This document shows positions 1-13,113 of a stretch of 52,450 bases of DNA, one piece after another. Below the pieces are notes generated by a model, which was not told the DNA's origin, did not search any database, and saw only the letters and a program-made list of their open reading frames with translations. Origin of the DNA: Pseudomonadota bacterium (GTDB taxonomy: Bacteria > Pseudomonadota > Gammaproteobacteria > Burkholderiales > Thiobacillaceae); assembly GCA_021811235.1 (NCBI GenBank), contig JAJZPG010000018.1, positions 1-52,450 of the forward strand. The letters run 5' to 3'. A program made the position numbers and the translations under genes. Each line of letters opens with the position of its first letter. The stretch's first letter is position 1.

Positions 1-364
1 TGCCGGTGACGATGCGGCCTTCGTTCATCGCGGCTTCCAGATCCAGCCACGCGGCCAGCTTCTTGGCGCGCTCGCGCGACAGCTTGGTGGCGCCGAAGCC
101 GTCTTCGATCGACTCGATGGCGACCGCAACGAAATCACCGATCTTGGCTTCGACCTCGCCCTGGTCGTTCTTGAATTCTTCGAGGGGAATCAGGCTCTCG
201 GACTTGAGGCCGGCGTTCACCGTCACGAAATTGTTGTCGATACCGACGATTTCGGCGGTGATGACTTCACCCTGGCGCATTTCCTGGTGCGAGAGCGATT
301 CCTCGAACAGCGCGGCAAAGCTTTCCATGGAAGCGGGGGTGGCGGAAGCGGTAGCAGTAGACAT
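1..364 (-). CDS. rpsA: 30S ribosomal protein S1, N-terminal part (cut by window edge)
   Basis: Ribosomal protein S1 binds mRNA on the 30S subunit and helps start translation of structured messages. About 121 N-terminal codons are visible, starting at the ATG complementary to 362-364; the rest lies beyond position 1. After an Ala/Thr-rich leader, the stretch with FAALFEESL and GEVITAEIVGID marks the start of the first S1 (OB-fold) repeat, followed by LIPLEEFKND and a second-repeat start near KLSREKAKK, as in bacterial S1. It lies 78 bp downstream of cmk on the same strand, the usual cmk-rpsA order in proteobacteria, and is the last gene visible in the supraoperon that begins with gyrA. Confidence 0.95.
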   Translation of the reverse strand, partial: MSTATASATPASMESFAALFEESLSHQEMRQGEVITAEIVGIDNNFVTVNAGLKSESLIPLEEFKNDQGEVEAKIGDFVAVAIESIEDGFGATKLSRERAKKLAAWLDLEAAMNEGRIVTG

Positions 365-442
365 TAAAAAACCTTCAGTCCGTCGGTGAGGACGGGGTTG
401 GTTGCACATCGCCAGCCTGCGGGCGCAGAGCTGACACGTTTA

Positions 443-1120
443 TTACTTGTTGCGCGCCTGGCACAAGGCGTAATGCGCCAACACCGCCTGCACCGCCGAT
501 TCGATGTCCATCTGGGTCGTATCGAGCAAAAGCGCATCCGGCGCGGGTTTCAGCGGGGCGACGGCACGCGCGGTATCGCGCGCGTCGCGGGCCTGCATAT
601 CCGCAACAAGGGCCGGTAGACTAGCAGAGTTCCCCTTTTCGATCAACTGCTTATACCGCCTTTCCGCACGCGCCTCGGCGCTGGCGGTGAGGAAGACCTT
701 GGCTGCCGCGTCCGGAAAGATCACCGTGCCCATGTCGCGCCCGTCGGCCACCAGCCCGGGGGCCTGCCGGTAGGCGCGCTGGCGGTCGAACAGCGCCGCG
801 CGCACCGCCGGCAGCGCCGCCACTTTGGAGGCCCCCTCGCCCACCGCCTCGGCGCGGATCGCGTCGGTGACGTCCTCGTCCGCCAGCCATACCGCACCCT
901 CGCGGAAGGCCGCCGGCAGCGTGGCGGCCAGTTCCGCCACGCGGGTTTCGTCGTCGAGCGACACGCCGTGCTTCATCGCCGACAGCGCAGTCAACCGGTA
1001 GAGCGCGCCGCTGTCGAGGAAATGGAAGCCGAGCGCTCGGGCGACGCGCTCGGCGACGGTGCCCTTGCCCGACGCCGAGGGGCCGTCGATGGTAAGGACC
1101 GGAATGGACGTGACGCTCAT
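443..1120 (-). CDS. cmk: Cytidylate kinase
   Basis: Cytidylate kinase phosphorylates CMP and dCMP to the diphosphates with ATP in the cytoplasm. The 225-residue product has the usual bacterial length. The nucleotide-binding loop [11 protein letters not shown] is at residues 11-21, and [15 protein letters not shown] is the conserved core segment around the middle. I chose the ATG at 1118-1120 because it overlaps the aroA stop in an ATGA arrangement and gives a family-typical N-terminus; the open frame extends further upstream but only inside aroA. The overlap implies translational coupling to aroA. rpsA follows 78 bp downstream. Confidence 0.95.
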   Translation of the reverse strand: MSVTSIPVLTIDGPSASGKGTVAERVARALGFHFLDSGALYRLTALSAMKHGVSLDDETRVAELAATLPAAFREGAVWLADEDVTDAIRAEAVGEGASKVAALPAVRAALFDRQRAYRQAPGLVADGRDMGTVIFPDAAAKVFLTASAEARAERRYKQLIEKGNSASLPALVADMQARDARDTARAVAPLKPAPDALLLDTTQMDIESAVQAVLAHYALCQARNK

Positions 1121-2403
1121 CGGGCGATCCCCGCAAACACCTTGAAATACTCGGGGAAGGTCTTGGCGACGCAGCCGGGTTCGTTGATGCGCAGCGGCAC
1201 GCCGCCGAGCGAGACCAGCGACAGGCACATCGCCATGCGATGGTCGTCGTAGGTATCGATGACGGCATCGGGGGTGAGTGCCTGCGGCGGCGTGATGCGG
1301 ATGTAGTCCGCGCCCTCCTCCACCGTCGCGCCGACCTTGCGCAGTTCGGCCGCCATCGCGGCGATGCGGTCGGTCTCCTTGACCCGCCAGCTGGCGATGT
1401 TCCTCAGCGTGGTGGTGCCGTCGGCGAACAGCGCGGCAACCGCCAGCGTCATCGCGGCGTCGGGGATGTGGTTGCAGTCGAGATCGATCGCCTGCAAACG
1501 GCCGGTTTGCGGCGCACGCGCCTCGATCCAGTTCGGCCCCATCGTGATCTGCGCGCCCATCTGCGCCAGCGCGTCGGCAAAGCGCACGTCGCCCTGCACG
1601 CTGTCGGCGCCGACGCCCTCGACCCGCACCGGGCCGCCGCCGATCGCGCCGGCGGCCAGGAAGTATGAGGCCGACGAGGCGTCGCCCTCGACGTAGATCT
1701 CGCCCGGGCTGGTGTAGCGCGCGTCGGCCGCCACGGTGAAGCTGGCCCAGCCATCCTGCCTCACCTCGACGCCGAAGCGGCGCAGCATCGCCAGCGTGAT
1801 GCCGATGTAGGGCTTGGAGATCAGCTCGCCGACCACCTCGACCGTGGTCGCGGTCTGCCGCAGCGGCAGCGCCATCAACAGACCGGTGAGAAACTGGCTC
1901 GACACGTTGCCGCGCACCTGCGCGCGATCACCTGCCAGCGTCGCGGGATGGATATGCAGCGGCGGAAAGCCGGGATTGCCGAGGTAGTCGATCTGCGCGC
2001 CGAGCTGCTTCAAGGCGTCGACCAGATCGCCGATCGGCCGCTCGTGCATGCGCGCCACCCCCTTCAGCACGTAGTCTCCGCCGGACAGTGCCAGCGCGGC
2101 GGTCAGCGGACGGAACGCCGTGCCGGCGTTGCCGAGAAAGAGTTCGGCCTGCTTCACCGGGAAGGCACCGCCGACTCCGCTGATGCGCCAATGCTTGCCG
2201 CCGCAGTCCTCGACGCCGACGCCCAGCGTGGAGAGGGCCGCCAGCATGTGGCGGGTATCGTCGGAATCGAGCAGGTCGCGCACCTCGGTCGCGCCGTCGG
2301 CCAGCGCCGCCAGCAACAGCACGCGGTTGGAAATGCTCTTGGAGCCGGGCAGCCGCACGGTGCCGCTGGCCGAGCTGGTGGCGGGCAAATCGAGAAAGTC
2401 CAT
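1117..2403 (-). CDS. aroA: 3-phosphoshikimate 1-carboxyvinyltransferase (EPSP synthase)
   Basis: This is the sixth step of the shikimate pathway: it transfers the enolpyruvyl group of PEP to shikimate 3-phosphate. The protein is 428 aa, normal for the family. N-terminal [17 protein letters not shown] binds substrate, [15 protein letters not shown] carries the glyphosate/PEP-site motif, and the C-terminal part has DDHRMAMC. The ATG at 2401-2403 shares one base with the tyrA stop (TGATG), so I prefer it over the in-frame TTG one codon upstream. The 3' end overlaps cmk by 4 bp. It sits between tyrA and cmk in the aromatic/serine supraoperon. Confidence 0.95.
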   Translation of the reverse strand: MDFLDLPATSSASGTVRLPGSKSISNRVLLLAALADGATEVRDLLDSDDTRHMLAALSTLGVGVEDCGGKHWRISGVGGAFPVKQAELFLGNAGTAFRPLTAALALSGGDYVLKGVARMHERPIGDLVDALKQLGAQIDYLGNPGFPPLHIHPATLAGDRAQVRGNVSSQFLTGLLMALPLRQTATTVEVVGELISKPYIGITLAMLRRFGVEVRQDGWASFTVAADARYTSPGEIYVEGDASSASYFLAAGAIGGGPVRVEGVGADSVQGDVRFADALAQMGAQITMGPNWIEARAPQTGRLQAIDLDCNHIPDAAMTLAVAALFADGTTTLRNIASWRVKETDRIAAMAAELRKVGATVEEGADYIRITPPQALTPDAVIDTYDDHRMAMCLSLVSLGGVPLRINEPGCVAKTFPEYFKVFAGIAR

Positions 2404-3269
2404 CAAACGTCCTGAGTCTTCATCCAGTGCTCGCGCGCAGCGCGGGCGCGCGAAAAAATCTCATGCAAGGCGTCGCCGTCCTCCCCATCCACCGCCCGGC
2501 GCAGGACCTGCAAGGCATCCAGATAGGCGTCCAGCTCGGCCAGCAGCGCTTCGCGATTGGCCAGCGCGATGTCGCGCCACATCTCCGGGCTGCTGCCAGC
2601 GATGCGTGTGAAATCGCGGAAGCCGCTGGCGGCGAAGCGGAAAAACACCTCGCTATCGGCGCGCCGCGCCAGATCGTCGACCAGCGCGAACGCCGCCAGG
2701 TGCGGCAGATGGCTCACGGCGGCGAAGATGCGGTCGTGCTGTCCGGCGTCGAGCAGTTCGACCTGCGCGCCGGCGGCTTCCCACAGCGCACGCACGGTGG
2801 CCGTCGCCTCGCTGCGCGTCTCGGACTGCGGCGTCAGCACCACGCGGCGCCCTTGATAGAGGTCGGCGCGCGCCGCACCGGGGCCGCTCTGCTCCGAACC
2901 GGCAATGGGATGGCCCGGCACGAAATCGGCGAAGCGGTCGCCGAGTGCCGAGCGCGCGGCGGCGACGACGTTGGCCTTGGTACTGCCCGCATCCGTGATC
3001 ACGGCGCCGGGCTTCAGGTGCGGCGCCAGCTGGTTCAGCACGGCCTCGGTCTCGCCTACCGGCAGCGCCAGCAGGATGCAGTCGGCCTGGCCGGCTTCCG
3101 CCCAGTCGGCCACGCGGTCGATCAGGCCGCGTTCGCGCGCGGTGTCGAGGCTCGCCGGATTGCGCCCGACGCCGAGCACGGTGCGCACCGCACCCGCCTG
3201 CTTCAGCGCCAGCGCGAACGAGCCGCCGATGAGGCCGGTGCCGACGAGGGCCAAAGTGTCGACGATCAC
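2403..3269 (-). CDS. tyrA: Prephenate/arogenate dehydrogenase (tyrosine branch)
   Basis: It oxidatively decarboxylates prephenate (or arogenate) towards tyrosine using NAD(P). The N-terminal Rossmann motif [14 protein letters not shown] is followed by the prephenate dehydrogenase fold, with [15 protein letters not shown] as the conserved substrate-site segment. Length is 288 aa, and there is no fused chorismate mutase or ACT domain. Two in-frame GTG codons exist, at 3273-3275 and 3267-3269. The second is preferred: GAAGG lies 7 nt before it but only 1 nt before the first, and it gives a GTGA overlap with the hisC stop. Co-factor preference cannot be read from the sequence by eye. Confidence 0.9.
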   Translation of the reverse strand: MIVDTLALVGTGLIGGSFALALKQAGAVRTVLGVGRNPASLDTARERGLIDRVADWAEAGQADCILLALPVGETEAVLNQLAPHLKPGAVITDAGSTKANVVAAARSALGDRFADFVPGHPIAGSEQSGPGAARADLYQGRRVVLTPQSETRSEATATVRALWEAAGAQVELLDAGQHDRIFAAVSHLPHLAAFALVDDLARRADSEVFFRFAASGFRDFTRIAGSSPEMWRDIALANREALLAELDAYLDALQVLRRAVDGEDGDALHEIFSRARAAREHWMKTQDV

Positions 3270-4360
3270 AGACACGCCTTCAATGCGTCGAGGAAGCGCG
3301 CGTTCTGCCCGGCGAGGCCGACCGATACGCGCAGGAATTCGGGCAGGCCGTAGTTGGCGACCGGGCGCACGATCACGCCGCGCTGCAGCAGTGCCTGGTT
3401 GATGCGCGCGGCGTCACCGACCTTGGCCAGGAGAAAATTGCCCTTCGACGGCACGATGTCGACGTTCAGCCCGGCCAGCCCCGCCACCAGCTGCGCCATG
3501 CCGGCGCTGTTGAGCGCATAGCTGCGCAGCAGGAATTCGATGTCGTCGAGCGCGGCTTCGGCGGCGGCAAGCGCGGGCGCGTTGACGTTGAAGGGATGGC
3601 GTACCCGGTTCAGGAGATCGATGACGTCGGGGTGCCCCAGACCGTAGCCGACCCGCAGGCCGGCCAGCCCGTAGGCCTTGGAGAAGGTGCGGCTGATCAG
3701 GAGATTCGGAAAACGCTCGATCCACCCGACGGTGTCGCAGCGGTCGTCCGTCGGGAGATATTCGCCGTAGGCTTCGTCGAGCACCACCAGCACCTGCGGC
3801 GGCACGGTCGCGAGGAAGGCCTCGATCTCGGACCACGGCAGGAAGGTGCCGGTCGGGTTGTTGGGGTTGGCGATCCACAGCACGCGGGTGTCGTCGCGGA
3901 TCGCTGCGCACATGGCGGCAAGATCGTGTCCGTAATGTCTGGCCGGCACCGCGATGCCCTGCGCGCCCACGGTCTGGGTGGCGATCGGGTACACCGCGAA
4001 AGCGTGCTGCGCGTAGACCGACGAGGTGCCCGGCGCGAGGAAGGCGCGCGCGGCCATGTCCAATACATCATTCGACCCGTTGCCGAGCACGATCTGGTTG
4101 GCGGCGACACCCAGCTTGGCGGACAACTTCGCCTTCAGCGCAAAGCCGGCGCCGTCGGGATACAGCGCCATGTCGTGCAGCGCGTCCTGCGCCGCCACGA
4201 GTGCGCGCGGGCTGGGACCGAGCGGGTTCTCGTTCGACGCCAGCTTGACGATGGCGCCCTCGTCGAGCCCCAGTTCACGCGCGAGCTCGGAGATGGGCTT
4301 GCCGGGCTGATAAGGGGCGATGGCGCGCACGTAATCGGGCGCAAGGTCACAACAGTTCAT
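3266..4360 (-). CDS. hisC: Histidinol-phosphate aminotransferase family (aromatic aminotransferase of the supraoperon)
   Basis: A PLP-dependent class I/II aminotransferase of 364 aa. KLASNENPLGPSP near residue 40, NGSNDVLD, and the PLP-lysine segment SRTFSKAYGLAGLRVGYG are the HisC signatures. The ATG at 4358-4360 overlaps the pheA stop by one base (TGATG). The open frame extends upstream, but only as a shadow of pheA. In related gene orders this paralogue (hisHb in Pseudomonas nomenclature) sits between pheA and tyrA and is thought to aminate aromatic keto acids as well as, or instead of, imidazoleacetol phosphate. That function is inferred from position. Confidence 0.9.
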   Translation of the reverse strand: MNCCDLAPDYVRAIAPYQPGKPISELARELGLDEGAIVKLASNENPLGPSPRALVAAQDALHDMALYPDGAGFALKAKLSAKLGVAANQIVLGNGSNDVLDMAARAFLAPGTSSVYAQHAFAVYPIATQTVGAQGIAVPARHYGHDLAAMCAAIRDDTRVLWIANPNNPTGTFLPWSEIEAFLATVPPQVLVVLDEAYGEYLPTDDRCDTVGWIERFPNLLISRTFSKAYGLAGLRVGYGLGHPDVIDLLNRVRHPFNVNAPALAAAEAALDDIEFLLRSYALNSAGMAQLVAGLAGLNVDIVPSKGNFLLAKVGDAARINQALLQRGVIVRPVANYGLPEFLRVSVGLAGQNARFLDALKACL

Positions 4361-5454
4361 CACGATGCGGCGGGATAGGAGCCGAGGATCTTGAGGAAGG
4401 CCGCGCGTGACTCGATCTCGGCCAGCGCAGCGGCGAGCCTGGCGTCCTGGCGATGACCCTCGCATACGACGAAGAACAGGTATTCCCAGGTGCCCGAGCG
4501 CGCCGGGCGCGACTCGAGCCGGCTCATCGAAATGCCGGCGTCGGCGAGCGGCTGCAGGAGCTTGACCACGGCGCCCGGCTGGTTCTTCGCGCCCATCACC
4601 AGCGAGGTCTTGTCGCGCCCGGACGGGGCGGCATCGGCCTGGCCCAGTATCAGGAAGCGCGTGGTGTTGCTGGCCTCGTCCTCGACGCGCGCCTCCACCA
4701 CTTCGAGGCCGTATAGCTCGGCGGCGGCATCGCTGCCCAGGGTGGCGGCGTCGGGTTCGGCCGCGGCACGGCGTGCGCCCTCGCTGTTGCTGACGACGCT
4801 GATACGCTCGGCGGTGGGCAGATGACGGGCGAGCCACTGCTGGCACTGGGCGAGCGACTGCGCATGGCCGTATACCCGCTGGATGCCGCCGAGGCCGCCA
4901 TGTTTCCGCATGAGCGTCTGGTGGATCGGCAGCATCACTTCGCCGCAAATCCTCAGCCGGCTCGGAACGATGAGATCGAGCGTGCGGCCGATCGCGCCCT
5001 CGGTCGAGTTCTCGACCGGCACCACGGCAAATTCGGCGCGGCCGGTTTCCACCGCCTGGAAGCAAGCGTCGATGTCGGTTTCGGCGAGCGCTTCGACCTC
5101 GTGGCCGAAATGCTTCAATACCGCCTGCTGGCTGAAAGTGCCGGCGGGACCGAGGTAGGCGACGTGGGTGGTTTCCTCCAGCGCACGGCAGGCCGACATG
5201 ATTTCGCGGATCAGGCGCTCGACGGTGTCGCCCGACAATGGGCCCGGATTGTTCTCACGCAGGCGCCGCACGATCTGCGCCTCGCGTTCAGGACGGTAGA
5301 TCTTCTCGCCCTTCTTGGCACGGCCCACTTCCTGGGCGATGCCCGCACGCTCCGACACCAGCTTCAGCAGGGCATCGTCGATGGCGTCGATGCGCGCACG
5401 CAGCGCGCCGAGTTCATTCTGCGCGCCCGGCGCGCTATGCGCGTCGGCCGTCAT
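4360..5454 (-). CDS. pheA: Bifunctional chorismate mutase / prephenate dehydratase (P-protein)
   Basis: It converts chorismate to prephenate and then to phenylpyruvate. The 364-residue protein has an AroQ chorismate mutase domain at about residues 13-95 (LRARIDAIDDALLKLVSERA, EREAQIVRRL). A prephenate dehydratase domain follows from about residue 97 (VAYLGPAGTFSQQAV, VPVENSTEGAIGRTLD, NTTRFLIL), then a C-terminal ACT domain from about residue 285 (NQPGAVVKLLQPLADAGISM with the ESRP motif), which in this family gives feedback inhibition by phenylalanine. The ATG overlaps the serA stop by 4 bp (ATGA). Genes upstream (serA) and downstream (hisC) are on the same strand, so co-transcription is very likely. 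Confidence 0.95.
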   Translation of the reverse strand: MTADAHSAPGAQNELGALRARIDAIDDALLKLVSERAGIAQEVGRAKKGEKIYRPEREAQIVRRLRENNPGPLSGDTVERLIREIMSACRALEETTHVAYLGPAGTFSQQAVLKHFGHEVEALAETDIDACFQAVETGRAEFAVVPVENSTEGAIGRTLDLIVPSRLRICGEVMLPIHQTLMRKHGGLGGIQRVYGHAQSLAQCQQWLARHLPTAERISVVSNSEGARRAAAEPDAATLGSDAAAELYGLEVVEARVEDEASNTTRFLILGQADAAPSGRDKTSLVMGAKNQPGAVVKLLQPLADAGISMSRLESRPARSGTWEYLFFVVCEGHRQDARLAAALAEIESRAAFLKILGSYPAAS

Positions 5455-6626
5455 GCAGGCAAGTACCTCACGGCGAGCACGCCGCCGATGGCGGCCAACT
5501 GGGCGATCACGGCGTCGGCCACGGCGCTGTCGACGTCGACCAGCGTGTAGGCCATGTCGCCCTTGGACTTGTTGACCATGTTGTGGATGTTGAGGCCTGC
5601 GGCAGCCAGCACGGCGGAGATCTGTCCCACCATGTTGGGCACGTTGGCGTTGGCGATGCCCAGTCTGAAGCTGGATTCGCGCCCCATGCTGACATTGGGG
5701 AAGTTGACCGAGTTGAGGATGTTGCCGTTTTCGAGATAGTCGGCGAGCTGTTCGGCAACCATCACCGCGCAGTTCTCCTCGGCTTCCTCGGTGGAAGCGC
5801 CGAGGTGCGGCAGCGCGACGACGCGGGGCTGGCCCTTCAACGCATTGGCCGGAAAATCGCAGATGTAGGCGTGCAGCTTGCCGGCGCCGAGCGCCTCGAT
5901 CACCGCAGCATTGTCGACCACGCCTTCGCGCGCGAAATTCAGCAGCACCGCGCCGGAGCGCATCAAGCCCAGCCGCTGGGCGTTGATCAGGTTGCGGGTG
6001 GCGTCGACGAGCGGCACGTGCAGGGTGACGAAATCGGCCATGCGCAGCACGTCTTCGACGTTCTCCGCGCGCCTCACCTGCGACGGCAGGCGCCAGGCGG
6101 CGTCGACCGTGATCGCGGGATCGTAGCCGACCACGTTCATGCCGAGCCGGATCGCGGCTTCGGCGATGTGCGAGCCGATGGCGCCGAGGCCGATCACGCC
6201 GAGCGTGCGGCCCGGCAGCTCCATGCCGGCGAACTGCTTCTTGCCGGCCTCGGTCGCCTTGTGCATTTCCTCGTCGGTGCCCGACAGGCCCTCGACGAAT
6301 TTCAGCGCCGGCACCAGGTTGCGCGCCCCCATCAGCATGCCGGCGATCACCAGTTCCTTGACCGCGTTGGCGTTGGCCCCCGGCGCGTTGAATACCGGCA
6401 CCCCGCGCTCGGACAGCTTCTTCACCGGGATGTTGTTGGTCCCGGCACCGGCACGGCCGATCGCCCGCACGCTCGCGGGAATCTCCATGTCGTGCATGTC
6501 GGCCGAGCGCACCAGGATGGCGTCCGGATCGACGACGTCGCCGCCGACCGTGTAATGTTCCGGCAGCCGCGCCAACCCGCGCGCGGAAATGGCGTTGAGG
6601 GTGAGCACCTTGCGGGCTTCAGCCAT
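5451..6626 (-). CDS. serA: D-3-phosphoglycerate dehydrogenase with C-terminal ACT domain
   Basis: First step of serine synthesis, oxidising 3-phosphoglycerate with NAD. The protein is 391 aa. The NAD-binding motif [17 protein letters not shown] lies near residues 140-156, [16 protein letters not shown] and [11 protein letters not shown] follow, and [12 protein letters not shown] ends the catalytic part. The C-terminal 70 residues ([20 protein letters not shown]) form an ACT domain. The chosen ATG at 6624-6626 overlaps the serC end by 8 bp; a longer frame begins inside serC. Its place between serC and pheA adds a second serine gene to the classical supraoperon. The short NADH dehydrogenase form lacking the intervening domain fits the length. 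Confidence 0.93.
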   Translation of the reverse strand: MAEARKVLTLNAISARGLARLPEHYTVGGDVVDPDAILVRSADMHDMEIPASVRAIGRAGAGTNNIPVKKLSERGVPVFNAPGANANAVKELVIAGMLMGARNLVPALKFVEGLSGTDEEMHKATEAGKKQFAGMELPGRTLGVIGLGAIGSHIAEAAIRLGMNVVGYDPAITVDAAWRLPSQVRRAENVEDVLRMADFVTLHVPLVDATRNLINAQRLGLMRSGAVLLNFAREGVVDNAAVIEALGAGKLHAYICDFPANALKGQPRVVALPHLGASTEEAEENCAVMVAEQLADYLENGNILNSVNFPNVSMGRESSFRLGIANANVPNMVGQISAVLAAAGLNIHNMVNKSKGDMAYTLVDVDSAVADAVIAQLAAIGGVLAVRYLPA

Positions 6627-7698
6627 GGCTTTTCTCGAAGTCGCGCATGGCGTCGACCAGCGCACGCACACCCTCGACCGGCATCGCGTTGTAGATCGAC
6701 GCGCGCATGCCGCCGACCGAGCGGTGGCCCTTCAGCTGCAGCAGGCCGCGCTCCCTGGCAAGCTTGAGAAAGGCCTCGTCGAGCGCGGCATCCTTCAGGG
6801 TGAAGGGCACGTTCATCAGCGAGCGGTTGTCCTTCGCCACCGGCGAGGCGTAGAAATCGGTCGCGTCGAGGTAGTCGTACAAGAGACCCGCCTTCTCGCG
6901 GTTGGTCTTCTCCATCGCGGCGAGGCCGCCCTTCGCCTTCAGCCACTTGAACACCAGCCCCGCGGTATACATGGCGAAAGTGGCCGGCGTGTTGTACATC
7001 GAATCGTTGTCGGCGTGGATCTTGTAGTCGAACATGGTCGGCGTGCCCTTCACCGTCTCGCCGATCAGGTCCTCGCGCACGATGACGATGGTGAGGCCAG
7101 CCGGGCCGATGTTCTTCTGCGCACCGGCGTAGATCAGGCCGTACTTCGACACGTCCATCGGACGCGACAGGATGGTCGACGACATGTCGGCCACCAGCGG
7201 CACGCCGCCGGTCTCGGGGATCCAGAACATTTCCACGCCGCCGATGGTTTCGTTGGGCGTGTAGTGCACATAGGCGGCGTTGGGGTCGAGCTTCCACTGG
7301 TCCTGCGTCGGCGCGTAGCTGAAGTTCTTGTCCTCGCTCGACGCGACGACGTTCACCGCGCCGTATTTCTTCGCTTCCTTGATCGCCTTCTTCGACCACT
7401 CGCCGGTATTGAGATAGTCGGCCGACGCCTTTCCGCGCAGCAGGTTCATCGGCACCATGGCGAACTGGGAGGACGCGCCGCCCTGCAGGAACAGCACCTT
7501 GTAGCTCGCCGGAATGCCCATCAGCTCGCGCAGGTCGGCTTCCGCCTCGGCGGCGATGCCCATGAACTCCTTGCCGCGATGGCTCATTTCCATCACCGAC
7601 ATGCCCGATCCGTGCCAGTCGACCAGCTCGGCCTGCACCTGCAGCAGCACGTCCTTGGGCAGCACGGCGGGGCCGGCGCTGAAGTTGTAGATCGTCAT
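6619..7698 (-). CDS. serC: Phosphoserine aminotransferase
   Basis: A PLP enzyme converting 3-phosphohydroxypyruvate to phosphoserine; the same protein serves pyridoxine synthesis in many proteobacteria. The 359-residue sequence starts with [15 protein letters not shown] and contains [28 protein letters not shown] and the PLP-lysine segment [12 protein letters not shown] (Lys near residue 195), ending with [14 protein letters not shown]. All are standard SerC signatures. It begins 14 bp after gyrA and overlaps serA by 8 bp. Confidence 0.96.
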   Translation of the reverse strand: MTIYNFSAGPAVLPKDVLLQVQAELVDWHGSGMSVMEMSHRGKEFMGIAAEAEADLRELMGIPASYKVLFLQGGASSQFAMVPMNLLRGKASADYLNTGEWSKKAIKEAKKYGAVNVVASSEDKNFSYAPTQDQWKLDPNAAYVHYTPNETIGGVEMFWIPETGGVPLVADMSSTILSRPMDVSKYGLIYAGAQKNIGPAGLTIVIVREDLIGETVKGTPTMFDYKIHADNDSMYNTPATFAMYTAGLVFKWLKAKGGLAAMEKTNREKAGLLYDYLDATDFYASPVAKDNRSLMNVPFTLKDAALDEAFLKLARERGLLQLKGHRSVGGMRASIYNAMPVEGVRALVDAMRDFEKSHG

Positions 7699-7712
7699 GT
7701 CGAGATTCCCCC

Positions 7713-10262
<2,550 letters not shown>

Positions 10263-10298
10263 AACCGGCTTTTATTTATTCAGGCTTCAAAGTCCGCG

Positions 10299-10304
10299 AT
10301 TTTA
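10299..10304 (-). promoter_or_regulatory. Candidate extended -10 promoter of gyrA
   Basis: On the minus strand the sequence reads TGCTAAAAT, an extended -10 element (TGN before TAAAAT). It would place the start of transcription about 30 nt upstream of the gyrA ATG. I see no good -35 hexamer at the usual distance, which is tolerated for extended -10 promoters. Confidence 0.4.
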
Positions 10305-10388
10305 GCATGGCCGACCGTCCCGCCCGCCTTTGCCCAACCGCGGCCGCCTTTGCCAATCCAATCGTAAACGGTGAGAATGCCGGCCAGC

Positions 10389-11702
10389 ATGAAAGCCCCA
10401 GCCGACCTCATTCTCCTGCCACAATGGGTGGTGCCCGTGGAATCACCGGGAACACTGGCCGACCACGCCGTCGTGGTGCAGGACGGCCGCATCCTCGACG
10501 TGCTGCCCGCCGATGACGCGCTGGCCCGCTACGACGCCGGGCAGACGCTCGCCCTGCCCGGTCGCGCGCTGATTCCCGGCCTCGTCAACCTGCACGGCCA
10601 CGCCGCCATGTCGCTGCTGCGCGGCTATGCCGACGACCTGCCGTTGATGGCGTGGCTGCAGGCGCGCATCTGGCCCGCCGAGAAGAAGCACGTGTCGGAG
10701 TCCTTCGTGCGCGACGGCACCCTGCTTGCCGCCGCCGAGATGCTCTCCGGCGGCATCACGGCCTGCAACGACATGTATTTCTTCCCTCAGGCTGCGGCCG
10801 AGGCCTACCTGCAGGCCGGCATGCGTGCCACGCTCGGCATGATCGTGCTGGAATTCCCCAGCGCCTACGCCTCGGACGCCGACGACTATCTGGCCAAGGG
10901 CCTCGCCATGCGCGACGAACTGAAGGAAGAGCCGCTGCTCTCCTTCGCCTTCGCCCCGCACGCGCCCTACACCATCTCGGACGCCACGTTCGGCCGCATC
11001 AACACCCTGGCCGAACAGCTCGGCGCCCCCATCCATACCCACATCCACGAGACCGACGACGAAATCCAGGACAGCCTCAAGCAATTCGGGGTGCGCCCGC
11101 TGGAACGGCTGGCCCGGCTGGGGCTCCTGGGACCCAACTTCATCGGCGTGCACGCGGTGCACGTCAACGAGGCCGAGATCGAATCGCTCGCCGCCCACGG
11201 CTGCCATGTGGCCCATTGCCCGAGCTCCAACCTCAAGCTCGCCTCCGGCATCGCGCCGGTGGCGGATCTCGTGAAGGCCGGCGTCAACGTCGGCCTCGGC
11301 ACCGACGGTGCCGCCAGCAACAACCGCCTCGACCTGTTCGGCGAAATGCGCCTCGCCGCGCTTCTGGCCAAGGGCGTCAGCGGCGACGCCGCCGCGCTTC
11401 CCGCCGCCGCCGCACTGAAAATGGCGACGCTCGACGCCGCCCGTGCGCTCAACCTCGACGACCGCATCGGCAGCATCGCCCCCGGCAAGCGCGCCGACCT
11501 GGTCGCGGTCGACCTGCGCAGCCCCGCCTGCCAGCCGGTGTTTGACCCCGTCTCGCACCTGGTTTACGTTGCCGGACGCGAGGACGTCACCCACGTCTGG
11601 GTCGACGGCAAGCTGAAACTGAACGAACGCCGTCTGGTCGACCTCGAACCAGACGACCTGACCGGGCGCGCTGCCTACTGGCGCGCCAAACTCACCGCCT
11701 GA
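10389..11702 (+). CDS. mtaD: TRZ/ATN-family amidohydrolase, probable 5'-methylthioadenosine/S-adenosylhomocysteine deaminase
   Basis: A metal-dependent deaminase of the amidohydrolase superfamily, 437 aa. The metal-binding HxH is at His69 and His71 ([15 protein letters not shown]). Further ligands and family residues lie in [25 protein letters not shown] and [10 protein letters not shown]. The segment [18 protein letters not shown] is typical of the MtaD group, which deaminates MTA or SAH. The ATG at 10389 gives the usual N-terminus; an ATG at 10377 and a GTG at 10371 are in frame, so the start is uncertain. It precedes ubiG by 8 bp, a common betaproteobacterial pairing. SAH is also the by-product of the UbiG reaction, which makes the pairing sensible. 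Substrate is inferred from family. Confidence 0.85.
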   Translation: MKAPADLILLPQWVVPVESPGTLADHAVVVQDGRILDVLPADDALARYDAGQTLALPGRALIPGLVNLHGHAAMSLLRGYADDLPLMAWLQARIWPAEKKHVSESFVRDGTLLAAAEMLSGGITACNDMYFFPQAAAEAYLQAGMRATLGMIVLEFPSAYASDADDYLAKGLAMRDELKEEPLLSFAFAPHAPYTISDATFGRINTLAEQLGAPIHTHIHETDDEIQDSLKQFGVRPLERLARLGLLGPNFIGVHAVHVNEAEIESLAAHGCHVAHCPSSNLKLASGIAPVADLVKAGVNVGLGTDGAASNNRLDLFGEMRLAALLAKGVSGDAAALPAAAALKMATLDAARALNLDDRIGSIAPGKRADLVAVDLRSPACQPVFDPVSHLVYVAGREDVTHVWVDGKLKLNERRLVDLEPDDLTGRAAYWRAKLTA

Positions 11703-11710
11703 GGCCCGCC

Positions 11711-12409
11711 ATGAGCAACGTAGACGCCGCCGAAATCGCCAAGTTTTCCGAACTCGCCCACCGCTGGTGGGACCCGAATTCCGAGTTCAGGCCGCTGCAC
11801 GAAATCAACCCGCTGCGCCTGAAGTGGATCGACAAGCTGGCGCCGCTCGCCGGCAAGAAGGTGCTCGACGTCGGCTGCGGCGGCGGCATCCTCGCCGAAG
11901 CGATGGCCGGCGCCGGTGCGACCGTCAGCGGCATCGACCTGTCGGACAAGGCGCTCAAGGTCGCCAGGCTGCATCTCTATGAATCCGGACGCAGCGTCGA
12001 CTACCAGCTGATCTCGGCCGAAGACTACGCGGCGCAGCACGCCGGCGAATTCGACGTCGTCACCTGCATGGAAATGCTCGAGCACGTGCCCGACCCGGCG
12101 TCCGTGGTCGCCGCCTGTTCGCGCCTGGTCAAGCCGGGCGGCTGGGTGTTCTTCTCGACGCTCAACCGCAACGCCAAGAGCTACCTGTTCGCCATCGTCG
12201 GCGCCGAATACCTCCTCAAGCTCTTGCCGCGCGGCACCCACGACTACGCCAAGTTCATCCAGCCGGCCGAGCTCGCCCGCATGGCGCGCGAAGCCGAGCT
12301 CGACACCCAGGAGCTGATCGGCATGACCTACAACCCGCTGACCAAGGTCTACAAGCTCGAAGCCGACACCGACGTCAACTACCTGCTGGCGACCCGACGG
12401 GGAGACTGA
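11711..12409 (+). CDS. ubiG: Ubiquinone biosynthesis O-methyltransferase
   Basis: An SAM-dependent methyltransferase (232 aa) that carries out both O-methylations of ubiquinone synthesis. The N-terminal [19 protein letters not shown] and INPLRLKWI are highly specific for UbiG. SAM motif I is [13 protein letters not shown], followed by [20 protein letters not shown] and FFSTLNRN. Length is normal. It lies between the deaminase gene (8 bp gap) and gph (4 bp gap), so the three are probably one transcript. Confidence 0.96.
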   Translation: MSNVDAAEIAKFSELAHRWWDPNSEFRPLHEINPLRLKWIDKLAPLAGKKVLDVGCGGGILAEAMAGAGATVSGIDLSDKALKVARLHLYESGRSVDYQLISAEDYAAQHAGEFDVVTCMEMLEHVPDPASVVAACSRLVKPGGWVFFSTLNRNAKSYLFAIVGAEYLLKLLPRGTHDYAKFIQPAELARMAREAELDTQELIGMTYNPLTKVYKLEADTDVNYLLATRRGD

Positions 12410-12413
12410 AGCC

Positions 12414-13073
12414 GTGAAGCTCGAGAACATCCGCGCCGTCCTGTTCGACCTCGACGGCACCCTGGTCGACACCGCGCCCGACCTCGGCTACGCGCTCAAC
12501 CTGCAGCGCGAGCGCCACGGCCTGCCGGCGCTGGCCGAGGCGGTAATCCGCCCGCAGGCCTCGCACGGGGCGCGCGGCCTCCTGAGTGTCGGATTCGACC
12601 TGCATCCCGACCATCCGCGCTTCGCCCCCATGCGCGAGGAATTCCTGCAGCTCTACGCCGACAACATCTGCCGCCATTCAGGGCCCTTCCCCGGCATCCT
12701 CGATCTGCTGACCGAGCTCGAAGCACGCGGCCTGAAGTGGGGCGTGGTCACCAACAAACCGGCGCGTTTCACCGAGCCGCTGATGTCCATTCTCGATCTG
12801 GCCGAGCGCGCCGCCTGCATCGTCTCCGGCGACACCTGCCCGCAGCCCAAGCCGCATCCGGCGCCGATGCTCGCCGCCGCCGAATTGTGCGGCGCGGCGC
12901 CCACGCAGTGCCTCTACCTGGGCGACGCCGAACGCGACATCCAGGCCGCCAGTGCGGCATCCATGCCGGCGCTGGTCGCCGCCTGGGGCTACCTCGACGC
13001 GACCGACCAGCCGCACACCTGGGGGGCCCACGGCGAAATCCACCATCCGATCGAGACACTCGACTATTTGTAA
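12414..13073 (+). CDS. gph: Phosphoglycolate phosphatase, HAD superfamily
   Basis: A HAD hydrolase of 219 aa with the catalytic DxD at Asp12 and Asp14 (VLFDLDGTLVDT), the threonine motif region GVVTNKPARF and the C-terminal CLYLGDAERDIQAA. The cap domain is helical, as in Gph/MupP proteins. The start is GTG at 12414, 4 bp after ubiG. The ubiG-gph order is widespread in proteobacteria. Some proteins in this position are the muramic-acid phosphatase MupP rather than Gph, so the substrate is not settled. Confidence 0.85.
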   Translation: MKLENIRAVLFDLDGTLVDTAPDLGYALNLQRERHGLPALAEAVIRPQASHGARGLLSVGFDLHPDHPRFAPMREEFLQLYADNICRHSGPFPGILDLLTELEARGLKWGVVTNKPARFTEPLMSILDLAERAACIVSGDTCPQPKPHPAPMLAAAELCGAAPTQCLYLGDAERDIQAASAASMPALVAAWGYLDATDQPHTWGAHGEIHHPIETLDYL

Positions 13074-13113
13074 ACCCAGGGGATGGGAACCCCACTCACG
13101 CCGGGCAGGGCCG